A stretch of 12,654 nt of DNA, taken from NCBI GenBank assembly GCA_002683395.1, contig NYTG01000013.1, forward strand, positions 11,236-23,889, in the 5' to 3' direction. Below, in pieces: positions 6,639-12,654 of the stretch. The notes under the pieces were generated by a model. That model was not told where the DNA came from, made no database searches, and worked only from the letters and a program-made list of their open reading frames with translations. The position numbers were made by a program, and so were the translations under genes. The DNA comes from Halieaceae bacterium. Its GTDB lineage: Bacteria > Pseudomonadota > Gammaproteobacteria > Pseudomonadales > Halieaceae. Numbering within the stretch: position 1 is the first letter of the stretch; every line of letters begins with the position of its first letter.

Positions 6639-7562
6639 CTACCGACTCGCGATGGGTACTGCCTCAACGCGATTCATATGGCCGGTCATCTCTGCTACCA
6701 AAATCGGAATAATCGCTTCGGGCATATCGTGTGCCATACCGTCGATTAACAGAAAATCCGATCCCTGAATAAGTTCCGCTGTGTGTTGCCCGTGTTCAGG
6801 AGGGACCAGGCCATCATCTGCTCCATGTAAGACGAGTGTTGGTGCTGTAATGGTAGCGACATCGCGTGAACGGTCACCGGTTTTGAATATGGCCATCAGG
6901 TGGCGCTGCATGGATTCTGGGTAAAAGCCTCTGTCACGAATCGACTGCTCACGGTCTTCTTCCGCTTCGCCCGTCGCGAGGTTTCGCAGTTTCATTTCTG
7001 CCTCTGCAGTGGGCGGTGGGAGGTGCGGCGCATTGGTCGTGGACATAATGGAGATGAGGCTACGGGTTTTGTCGGGGTATTGCGTGGCAACAATCTGGGC
7101 AATCATGCCGCCCATCGAGGCGCCAATGATATGTGCCTCTTCATAACCAACTTGTTCCATGAGCCCCGCGATATCGGATGCCATATCATTCAGGGTATAG
7201 GGCGCGTTGACCGAGAAACCCAAACGGTATTTGAGGAGTTCCCACCACAGCAGCGGTTGCCCCCAGTCGTCGAAACGCGTCGACGCACCGGTGTCGCGAT
7301 TATCCAGCAAGAGCACTTCATATCCGCCATCGGCCAACCCCGAAATGAGGTCATCGCCCCATGCGACATTGGAGCCGCCGAGCCCCATGATGACGACCGC
7401 TTTGGGCTTATTCTCACCTTGCGAGACGATCCGGTAGGCAATCTCTAGATCATTCACTTGCGCGCTCTGCAAGGGATGACTATCTAAGTAGGTACGTGAA
7501 TAGTCGGCCTGCGCCATGAGAGGCGAGATGAGGCAGATCAGACTCAATATTAGCTGTCGCAA
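6639..7562 (-). CDS. Exported alpha/beta-fold hydrolase
   Basis: This is a 307-aa esterase-like hydrolase with an N-terminal Sec signal, MRQLILSLICLISPLMAQA, probably cleaved before DYSRTYL, so it acts in the periplasm or outside. The catalytic triad is visible: nucleophile S149 in GASMGG, acid D250 in HGADDGLVPP and H278 in DGMAHDMPE. An oxyanion-hole segment MGLGGS and a following LLLDNRDTG strand fit the methylesterase/lipase-like branch. The start is TTG at 7562: GAGGA lies 7 nt upstream and the signal peptide begins exactly there. The open frame reaches back to 7646, but a consensus -10 box at 7591-7596 lies inside that extension. The substrate is unknown. It is divergent from the P450 gene and convergent with the aminotransferase. 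Confidence 0.87.
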   Translation of the reverse strand: MRQLILSLICLISPLMAQADYSRTYLDSHPLQSAQVNDLEIAYRIVSQGENKPKAVVIMGLGGSNVAWGDDLISGLADGGYEVLLLDNRDTGASTRFDDWGQPLLWWELLKYRLGFSVNAPYTLNDMASDIAGLMEQVGYEEAHIIGASMGGMIAQIVATQYPDKTRSLISIMSTTNAPHLPPPTAEAEMKLRNLATGEAEEDREQSIRDRGFYPESMQRHLMAIFKTGDRSRDVATITAPTLVLHGADDGLVPPEHGQHTAELIQGSDFLLIDGMAHDMPEAIIPILVAEMTGHMNRVEAVPIASR

Positions 7563-7590
7563 CGGGTGTTCCTCGTCGGTAGCGCGCCAG

Positions 7591-7596
7591 ATTATA
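7591..7596 (-). promoter_or_regulatory. Consensus -10 box upstream of the hydrolase
   Basis: A perfect TATAAT on the minus strand sits 29 bp upstream of the TTG start at 7562. The -35 region is weak at any spacing of 16-18 bp. If it is used, transcription starts around 7584 and the mRNA has a short leader, which excludes translation from 7646 and supports the TTG start. Confidence 0.45.
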
Positions 7597-7759
7597 CGGT
7601 GTCGGGGGCCAAACAGCTCTGCGGGGTCCCTCGCCCCTCTAATCAAAGGGAACGGGCTTGATCCAGGCTGTACTTTCGACCGAATACCCCTAACATGACG
7701 CGTTTCATGGGTGCGTCTCTCGGGCGCGGCAAACCCAGCCAGATTAATCCGGAAATATC

Positions 7760-9148
7760 ATGAACAGTGCTCAATCGACAGATCATCACCCGGCGGTGAG
7801 CGATAACATTCTGCTGGATACAGGCGCTCGCGATCCAGCGTTCGAGGAGATTTACCCCCGGCTGCCGGGCTTCAAATTGGGAGTGACGCATTCCTGGACG
7901 CGTGGACAGCCCTTCGACTTCTATCGGCAGATGCGGGAAGAGGCGCCGGTGATGTGGTCGCAGATCAAAAAACCCTCATCTGGGTTTTGGTCCGTGGTGC
8001 GCTACGACGACGTCAAGCAGGTCGAGCTCAATCCGCAAATCTTTTCTTCGCAGCGCGGCAGCATCAATATGAGCGTCTTGCGTAACGATAAAGGCAGGGC
8101 AGAACGGCTGATGTATGCGGCTTATAACTCCCTGATTAATCTTGACGCCGATTTACACCGCGATTTACGCACCCAGCAGGCGGCGTTCTTTTTTCCGACC
8201 TATATTGAGACTTTGAAGGAGCGAATCGGTCGCAAGATCGACGAACTGCTGGATAATATGGAACGGCAAGGGCCCGTGGTGGACTTTGCCAAGCTGTTTT
8301 CTATTGAACTGCCGATGTTTACCTTATGCGAGATGCTCGGGGTCGACGAGGAAGATCGCGCCGATATCATTAAGTGGATGCACTATCTTGAGCTTGCACC
8401 ACAGTTCATCACGCACCCGATTCGGATGCTGCTCGCAGAGCCGTCCTTCCCGTTTAAGTTCGAGAAAATACTGCATGACATGTTCAGCTACGGCGAACGC
8501 GTTATGGCAGATCGGATTCAAAACCCGCGTGAAGATTTGCTGACTACGATCGCCAATGCAACCCTGGGCGAGAAGCCGCTCTCGCAGAGTTATCTGGATG
8601 GTTCGTGGTTGCTCATTATTTTCGCGGGCAACGATACGACCCGCAACTCGCTATCGGGCACTATCCGGCTGCTCACCCAGTTCCCCGAGCAGCGGAAAAT
8701 GGTGCTAGATGATCCTTCATTAATAGAACGCATGTCGCATGAAGCGCTGCGAATGGTGTCGCCCGTCATGCACATGCGACGCACGGCAACAGAGGATGCC
8801 GAGCTGGCGGGACAGCGCATTGCCAAGGATGAAAAAGTCATCATGTGGTACGGCGCGGCCAATCGCGATCCGGCCGTTTTCCCCGACCCGGATAACTTCA
8901 ACATGATGCGTGACAACGTCGACAAGCACCTCGCTTTTGGACACGGCGCCCACAGATGCCTCGGCAATCGCGTGGCGCAGTTGCAATTAAAAATGGCTTA
9001 CGAGCGCATTCTGGAACGTTTTCCCAATATTCACTGGACGGGTAAGCAGAAAATCGAGCCTATTATTTTAGTCCACGCGATTTCGAGCTTGCAGGTCAAT
9101 CTCTATGGCAAGGACGGTAAGCGCCCGGTGATGGTGGCGGCGTCCTGA
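7760..9148 (+). CDS. Cytochrome P450
   Basis: This 462-aa soluble bacterial P450 would catalyse NAD(P)H-driven monooxygenation through separate redox partners. The I-helix oxygen-activation motif is AGNDTT (289-294), the K-helix ExxR is E328-R331 in EALR, and the heme-thiolate loop is FGHGAHRCLG with proximal C400. No membrane anchor is visible, as usual for bacterial class I P450s. GGAA lies 5 nt before the ATG at 7760. No ferredoxin or ferredoxin reductase gene is in the window, so electron donors must be encoded elsewhere. Substrate and CYP subfamily cannot be assigned by eye; terpenoid-, steroid- or fatty-acid-type substrates are common for this type. It diverges from the exported hydrolase across a 197-bp gap. 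Confidence 0.93.
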   Translation: MNSAQSTDHHPAVSDNILLDTGARDPAFEEIYPRLPGFKLGVTHSWTRGQPFDFYRQMREEAPVMWSQIKKPSSGFWSVVRYDDVKQVELNPQIFSSQRGSINMSVLRNDKGRAERLMYAAYNSLINLDADLHRDLRTQQAAFFFPTYIETLKERIGRKIDELLDNMERQGPVVDFAKLFSIELPMFTLCEMLGVDEEDRADIIKWMHYLELAPQFITHPIRMLLAEPSFPFKFEKILHDMFSYGERVMADRIQNPREDLLTTIANATLGEKPLSQSYLDGSWLLIIFAGNDTTRNSLSGTIRLLTQFPEQRKMVLDDPSLIERMSHEALRMVSPVMHMRRTATEDAELAGQRIAKDEKVIMWYGAANRDPAVFPDPDNFNMMRDNVDKHLAFGHGAHRCLGNRVAQLQLKMAYERILERFPNIHWTGKQKIEPIILVHAISSLQVNLYGKDGKRPVMVAAS

Positions 9149-9336
9149 CATCGTTAATGCGGTCACAGTTACCTCCTCGATCAAGAGCAATACGGCAATG
9201 CGTGGGAACAGACAGGCAAAAAGCTTGGCCAGCCACTCACGCTGCACTAGCACTAATTTGCGGGTGTTCGTCTGCTTTGCAATGGGTTATGTGATTTACT
9301 GATTGAGTCGCGAGTCACCACAACAGGAAATCGATC
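9149..9336. other. Intergenic region between the P450 and agmatinase genes
   Basis: This 188-bp stretch has no convincing reading frame, hairpin terminator with a T-run, or sigma70 promoter. AGGA at about 9325-9328 serves as the ribosome site of the agmatinase. The gap is long enough for the agmatinase-cupin pair to have its own promoter. Confidence 0.4.
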
Positions 9337-10281
9337 ATGAGTTCACCCCCTGATCAGGCGCTGCTGCGAGAGAGCCTATACGGCGTCACCGAGGAGCCCA
9401 CCTACGGCGGTATTCTGAGTTTTATGCGCAGGCGCTACTCGCGCGATCTTTCTGAAGCCGACGTGGCGATTCTCGGTATACCCTTTGATTTGGCGACCAC
9501 CGCCCGCCCGGGAAGTCGGTATGGTCCCCGTGCAGTGCGTGAGGCATCGGCCAGTCTTGCTTGGGAGCGCCAGCCCGTGGGGTGGGACTTTTCCCCCTTT
9601 GACGAGCTCGCGGTGGTCGATTTCGGCGACTGCGATTTTGATGCAGGTCATCCTGCCGGTGTGCCTGACGAAATTTATGACTGTGCGCGACAGATTCTCG
9701 CCACCGATACGGCGTTGTTGTCGATTGGTGGCGATCACTTTGTGTCCTATCCGTTGCTCAGGGCGCATGCGGAGAAGCACGGTGAGCTGTCGCTGATCCA
9801 CTTCGACGCGCATTCCGATACCTGGGCAGAGGAGCATCAGCGAATTGATCATGGCACCATGTTCTATCACGCCGCACAGCAAGGGCTCGTGTCGCCAGCC
9901 CACTCGGCGCAGATCGGCCTGCGTACCCATAATGACAGTGACCACGGTTTTAATATTTTCGACGCTGCCGCCGTCCATGATTTGAAGGCTGTCGATTTAG
10001 CCGCCAGGGTGAAGGACATTGTTGGCGACCGGCCCTGTTACCTGACCTTCGATATTGATTGCCTCGACCCCAGCTTCGCGCCTGGAACCGGTACGCCGGT
10101 GGTAGGTGGGTTGTCGACACATCAAGCTATGCAGATATTGCAGCATTTGAGGGGCATTAATCTGGTGGGTATGGACGTAGTGGAGGTGGCGCCCCAGTAT
10201 GACGTAGGTGCGATTACCTCGCTGGCTGCTGCAAACGTGGCGTTGCAGCAGCTATGTCTCTTCGCGCGAGCTGGAAAATAG
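9337..10281 (+). CDS. speB: Agmatinase (ureohydrolase/arginase family)
   Basis: This 314-aa binuclear manganese enzyme would hydrolyse agmatine to putrescine and urea. Metal ligands are visible at H134 (GGDHF), D157, H159 and D161 (DAHSD), and D239 and D241 (FDIDCLDP). The following SFAPGTGTPVVGGL and VGMDVVEVAPQYD segments match E. coli SpeB closely as I recall it, including DHGTMFY and QIGLRT, so agmatinase is preferred over arginase, guanidinobutyrase or guanidinase. Length is typical (E. coli about 306 aa). The ATG at 9337 is preceded by AGGA at suitable spacing. A cupin gene begins 9 nt after the stop, so the two are very likely one operon. No arginine decarboxylase is in the window, so agmatine must come from elsewhere in the cell or from outside. 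Confidence 0.9.
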   Translation: MSSPPDQALLRESLYGVTEEPTYGGILSFMRRRYSRDLSEADVAILGIPFDLATTARPGSRYGPRAVREASASLAWERQPVGWDFSPFDELAVVDFGDCDFDAGHPAGVPDEIYDCARQILATDTALLSIGGDHFVSYPLLRAHAEKHGELSLIHFDAHSDTWAEEHQRIDHGTMFYHAAQQGLVSPAHSAQIGLRTHNDSDHGFNIFDAAAVHDLKAVDLAARVKDIVGDRPCYLTFDIDCLDPSFAPGTGTPVVGGLSTHQAMQILQHLRGINLVGMDVVEVAPQYDVGAITSLAAANVALQQLCLFARAGK

Positions 10282-10290
10282 GGGGCCAAA

Positions 10291-10758
10291 GTGGCGCAGG
10301 CAACTGATCAAGAAATTAAAGAAGCGCTTGAGCGCAAGGGCCACTACGCGCTGAACTGGGAAGATCTCGACAAGATTGAGCTGCCCACCGGGGTGGTCTC
10401 TTCCATGTACCGGATCGGGGACCCGACCCGCCCGGAATCACCGACAGTCTTCAAAGTCTTTTACCCGCCGGGCTGCACCATCGAGGCGCATACCCATGAC
10501 TGCGATTACACCGAGATCATTCTCGAGGGTTCGCAGCGGGTCGGTGCTACCTGGCATGAGGCGGGGGATATCCGCATTGGCCTTGCCAATAGAGGGTATG
10601 GCCCGCTCGTCGCCGGACCGGAAGGCACGACGGTGCTCTTTATGTTCGCCACCGGCGCCTGGCCGGCGATCAAGCTGGGCAATAACGATGGCTCTACCCT
10701 GGGTAGTGAAATCCTCGAGGCCCATTTCGACAAGGTACAGGCCGGCGACGCGGAATAA
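10291..10758 (+). CDS. Small single-domain cupin protein
   Basis: This 155-aa protein has one cupin barrel. Motif 1 is present as PPGCTIEAHTHDCDYTEIILEG: G61, H67, H69 and E75, the usual metal ligands. Motif 2 is weak (AGPEGTTVLFMF) and lacks the usual histidine, so metal binding may be incomplete. The start is GTG at 10291, with GGGGG 5 nt upstream overlapping the agmatinase stop. The 9-nt spacing marks it as second gene of that operon. Cupins of this size act as small oxygenases, isomerases or ligand sensors, and I do not recognise the specific function. A role linked to agmatine or guanidine metabolism is inferred only from position. Its stop is 3 bp from the stop of the convergent gene. 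Confidence 0.82.
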   Translation: MAQATDQEIKEALERKGHYALNWEDLDKIELPTGVVSSMYRIGDPTRPESPTVFKVFYPPGCTIEAHTHDCDYTEIILEGSQRVGATWHEAGDIRIGLANRGYGPLVAGPEGTTVLFMFATGAWPAIKLGNNDGSTLGSEILEAHFDKVQAGDAE

Positions 10759-10761
10759 GCT

Positions 10762-11331
10762 TTATCCCTGACCGGTATCGGCGAGTGATGTCGCGAAAGC
10801 CGCGGGCGGTGCCTCTAGCTCGGTTTTTAAGGTGTCGTTCCAGCGATTGAGAAAACCGTACAGCGACAGCACTGCCACAATTTCGATGATCTCCCGCTCC
10901 GAGAAGTGCTCCTTTAGGGCTGCGAAATCCGCGTCACTGACCGCATTGGGTTGCAAAGCCCCGTGCCATGCGACGCGGAGTACCACCCGCTCTGCATCAC
11001 TGAAAAGCGGCGAGGTTTCGAACTCAAAGACGGCGGCGATTTTGTCTGCTTCAACGCCCAGCTGGTTCGCGCCATAGCTCGAATGGGCTGTGCAGTAAGT
11101 GCAGCCTTGGGTGCGGCTGCTGATGATACCAATCAACCGCTTCAGCGTTGGATCCACCTCACCGGTTTGAAGCACGGTCTGCACTAATCCGCCGAGGCTC
11201 TGTAACAGCTCCGGCCAGTGGCACAGGCTCAGTACGTCGTTCGGTCGATACCCCATGGTATTTTCAGCTTGCGCAAGCAGTGGGGCACACTGACTCAGCA
11301 GCTCATCTCCGGGTGCTGCAATTCGAGTCAT
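10762..11331 (-). CDS. Carboxymuconolactone decarboxylase/AhpD-like protein
   Basis: This 189-aa all-helical protein belongs to the CMD/AhpD family. The redox signature GCTYCTAHSSYGA gives C77, C80 and H83, the CxxC plus His pair used by peroxidase-related members for proton relay and thiol chemistry. The CxxC argues for AhpD-like alkylhydroperoxide or disulfide reductase activity rather than true carboxymuconolactone decarboxylation. No signal peptide is visible. The ATG at 11331 has AAGGAG 6 nt upstream; a GTG one codon earlier is too close to that site. It lies 26 bp downstream of the Rieske oxygenase on the same strand and is probably co-transcribed. Possible roles are detoxifying peroxide from uncoupled oxygenase turnover, or handling a ring-cleavage product. 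The choice between these is inference. Confidence 0.86.
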   Translation of the reverse strand: MTRIAAPGDELLSQCAPLLAQAENTMGYRPNDVLSLCHWPELLQSLGGLVQTVLQTGEVDPTLKRLIGIISSRTQGCTYCTAHSSYGANQLGVEADKIAAVFEFETSPLFSDAERVVLRVAWHGALQPNAVSDADFAALKEHFSEREIIEIVAVLSLYGFLNRWNDTLKTELEAPPAAFATSLADTGQG

Positions 11332-11357
11332 CACAAGCTCCTTACGCGTTTTGTAGG

Positions 11358-12527
11358 CTAGTTCTGCGAAGCGGAGCGGGTGGTCAGCGCCTGCTCCAGT
11401 TGCTGATGAAAGTGCACAATCGCTTTTTCAAAGTAGCCAAACGTCAAGTGAGTATTGGCGCCACTCGCAAGCGTCTCTTGAATAGCCGTAGCGGCCGCAC
11501 GATCCTCTTCCTGACCCGAGTCATTAACGAAGGCGGCATCTCGCTGTGCTTCCTCAAGAGTGATCGGGTCGTCCGAATGTGAAGAATTAACTACGCTGTA
11601 GATGACCCACTGTGACTGCGTCGGCGACACCGGCTCAAGGATCACCAGGTTGGCGTGTTTTGAGAGGACAGAAATACTGGCATTGGGAAATAACATGTAG
11701 ACCGAGGTCACCAGACCACCGACTTTGCGCTGGCTGGGCTCGAGAGATCGGATTTGCTCAATACGCTGGAAGGGATACACCACCCGCGAGTGCGGACCAA
11801 AAGTTTCCACTACATTGAGATTGTTAAAGCCAAAGGGGTAGAACGAGTCTCGATGCAGAGACTTGATGTGATAACCCTCCATCAGCGTTTCGTAGAGGAG
11901 CTTCCAGTTGGCGCGATCAGTCAGCACCCTCTGGTCGAAAAGCACCTGATCTGCCTCAAAATAATCCAGCGCATCGTCGAGCTGCCTCGGATCAATTTCG
12001 CCGTCTTGCTGCACGTAGACGATACCGCCCCGTTCAAGGGCGGCGACTTCTTTTAAGCCACGCTGGCTCCGATCAAGGCCGGGAAAGCCGTCCTGACCCG
12101 GTACGCCCTTCAGCGTGCCATCGAGCCCATAAGTCCAGGCATGATAGGGGCAGGAGAAAGCCTTGGCGCAGCCGCTGCCCTCTGCGACTTGCATCCCGCG
12201 ATGCCGGCAGGCATTGATAAAAGCGCGCACTCGCCCGTCGTCGCCTCTTACGACCAGCAGCGGATTTCCTGCCGCCTTCCTCGCGATATAACTTCCGTTG
12301 TCGAGCAGCGCCGTTGAAGGACAAAAAGGGGTGGGATATCGCCGTATCAGCGCACATTCGGCCTCAAACCGCTCGAGACTCAGGTAGTGTTCAACGGGGG
12401 CCTGCCACACGGTATCGCCGAGGTCTGTCGTACCGTGATCGATATGTTGAAAAATTCGCTCGGCCAGCTGAGTCTCATTGAGCAGGGGTTGGCGAGAGGC
12501 GGCGGTGTTTTGTTTAACGAGAGTCAT
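11358..12527 (-). CDS. Rieske non-heme iron oxygenase, alpha (catalytic) subunit
   Basis: This 389-aa protein has an N-terminal Rieske [2Fe-2S] domain and a C-terminal mononuclear-iron domain. Cluster ligands are C107 and H109 (CRHRG) and C126 and H129 (CPYHAW). The iron site follows NWKLLYETLMEGYHIKSLH, with H220 and H225, and D342 in EEDRAAATAIQ as likely third ligand. E217 occupies the bridging position held by Asp205 in naphthalene dioxygenase. Glu at this place is known from carnitine monooxygenase CntA and is common in quaternary-amine oxygenases. The ATG at 12527 has AGGA 6 nt upstream; a preceding TTG is too close. No beta subunit, ferredoxin or reductase is present. It is followed by the AhpD-like gene and diverges from dinB. 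The substrate could be aromatic or a quaternary amine. Confidence 0.9.
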   Translation of the reverse strand: MTLVKQNTAASRQPLLNETQLAERIFQHIDHGTTDLGDTVWQAPVEHYLSLERFEAECALIRRYPTPFCPSTALLDNGSYIARKAAGNPLLVVRGDDGRVRAFINACRHRGMQVAEGSGCAKAFSCPYHAWTYGLDGTLKGVPGQDGFPGLDRSQRGLKEVAALERGGIVYVQQDGEIDPRQLDDALDYFEADQVLFDQRVLTDRANWKLLYETLMEGYHIKSLHRDSFYPFGFNNLNVVETFGPHSRVVYPFQRIEQIRSLEPSQRKVGGLVTSVYMLFPNASISVLSKHANLVILEPVSPTQSQWVIYSVVNSSHSDDPITLEEAQRDAAFVNDSGQEEDRAAATAIQETLASGANTHLTFGYFEKAIVHFHQQLEQALTTRSASQN

Positions 12528-12548
12528 CAACGGTCCTAGCAGTGTTCA

Positions 12549-12563
12549 CGCAGAAAGCCTGCG
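12549..12563. other. Short hairpin in the Rieske/dinB divergent gap
   Basis: CGCAG (12549-12553) and CTGCG (12559-12563) form a perfect 5-bp stem with a 5-nt loop, starting 22 bp upstream of the Rieske ATG. The rest of the 86-bp gap shows no LexA box of the CTGT-N8-ACAG type and no strong promoter. The significance of the hairpin is unknown. Confidence 0.2.
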
Positions 12564-12613
12564 GCAATTTAGAGTGCGGGTAAAGCCCCGGTTTTTCAGT
12601 GTACCCTCGCGCT

Positions 12614-12654
12614 ATGCAGCGCAAGATTATCCACATCGACGCCGATTGTTTTTA
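12614..12654 (+). CDS. dinB: DNA polymerase IV, N-terminal fragment
   Basis: The first 13 codons read MQRKIIHIDADCF, followed by TA, which would open a Tyr codon, and then the window ends. This matches the conserved start of Y-family polymerase DinB (E. coli begins MRKIIHVDMDCFF), including the first metal-binding Asp. The protein is an error-prone translesion polymerase. The ATG at 12614 has no visible Shine-Dalgarno site; an in-frame GTG at 12599 is an alternative. No LexA operator is seen in the 86 bp upstream, so SOS control is not supported here. It is divergent from the Rieske gene and probably marks the core-genome flank of the catabolic region. Confidence 0.8.
   Translation, partial: MQRKIIHIDADCF

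Noticed and set aside
9376..9978. Minus-strand open frame (200 codons) inside speB
   Set aside because: It is a shadow frame; the sense strand encodes all agmatinase metal ligands.
12531..12613. LexA box before dinB
   Set aside because: No CTGT-N8-ACAG-like site is present in the gap.

Overview
The window looks like an accessory catabolic region of an aerobic, free-living, probably marine gammaproteobacterium. A Halieaceae (OM60/NOR5)-like source is possible but is only inferred. The grounds are moderately high GC, good Shine-Dalgarno sites, a betaine-homocysteine methyltransferase of the type known from marine bacteria, a Tat-tagged aminotransferase, three oxygenase classes within 12.6 kb, an E. 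coli-like agmatinase, and the first codons of DNA polymerase IV (dinB) at the right edge. I see no tRNA, rRNA, CRISPR, insertion sequence, transposase, phage gene, transporter or transcriptional regulator. Every gap between genes is shorter than 300 bp.

Layout, left to right. (1) 1-1529, minus: an FAD-dependent oxidoreductase followed by the N-terminus of a phytanoyl-CoA dioxygenase-like protein, probably one transcript. (2) 1819-4107, plus: a zinc, NAD-type alcohol dehydrogenase and a mandelate racemase/enolase-superfamily protein joined as TAGATG, diverging from block 1 across a 289-bp gap that holds candidate promoters and a dyad. (3) 4171-5187, minus: a betaine-homocysteine methyltransferase. 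(4) 5446-6609, plus: a histidinol-phosphate-type aminotransferase with a twin-arginine signal. (5) 6639-7562, minus: an alpha/beta hydrolase with a signal peptide, preceded by a consensus -10 box. (6) 7760-9148, plus: a cytochrome P450. (7) 9337-10758, plus: agmatinase (speB) and a small cupin. (8) 10762-12527, minus: a Rieske non-heme iron oxygenase alpha subunit followed by a carboxymuconolactone decarboxylase/AhpD-like protein. (9) 12614 to the edge, plus: start of dinB.

How the genes may work together. Blocks 1 and 2 look like a divergent catabolic unit for a hydroxylated or sugar-acid-like substrate, using dehydrogenation, dehydration or epimerisation, and flavin- and iron-dependent oxidation. 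Blocks 3, 7 and 8 touch nitrogen and methyl metabolism: betaine demethylation, agmatine hydrolysis, and a Rieske oxygenase whose bridging acid is Glu, as in carnitine and betaine monooxygenases. The substrates are not determined by the sequence. Two genes, the dehydrogenase and the hydrolase, appear to start at TTG codons, so ATG-first gene calls would add false N-terminal extensions.
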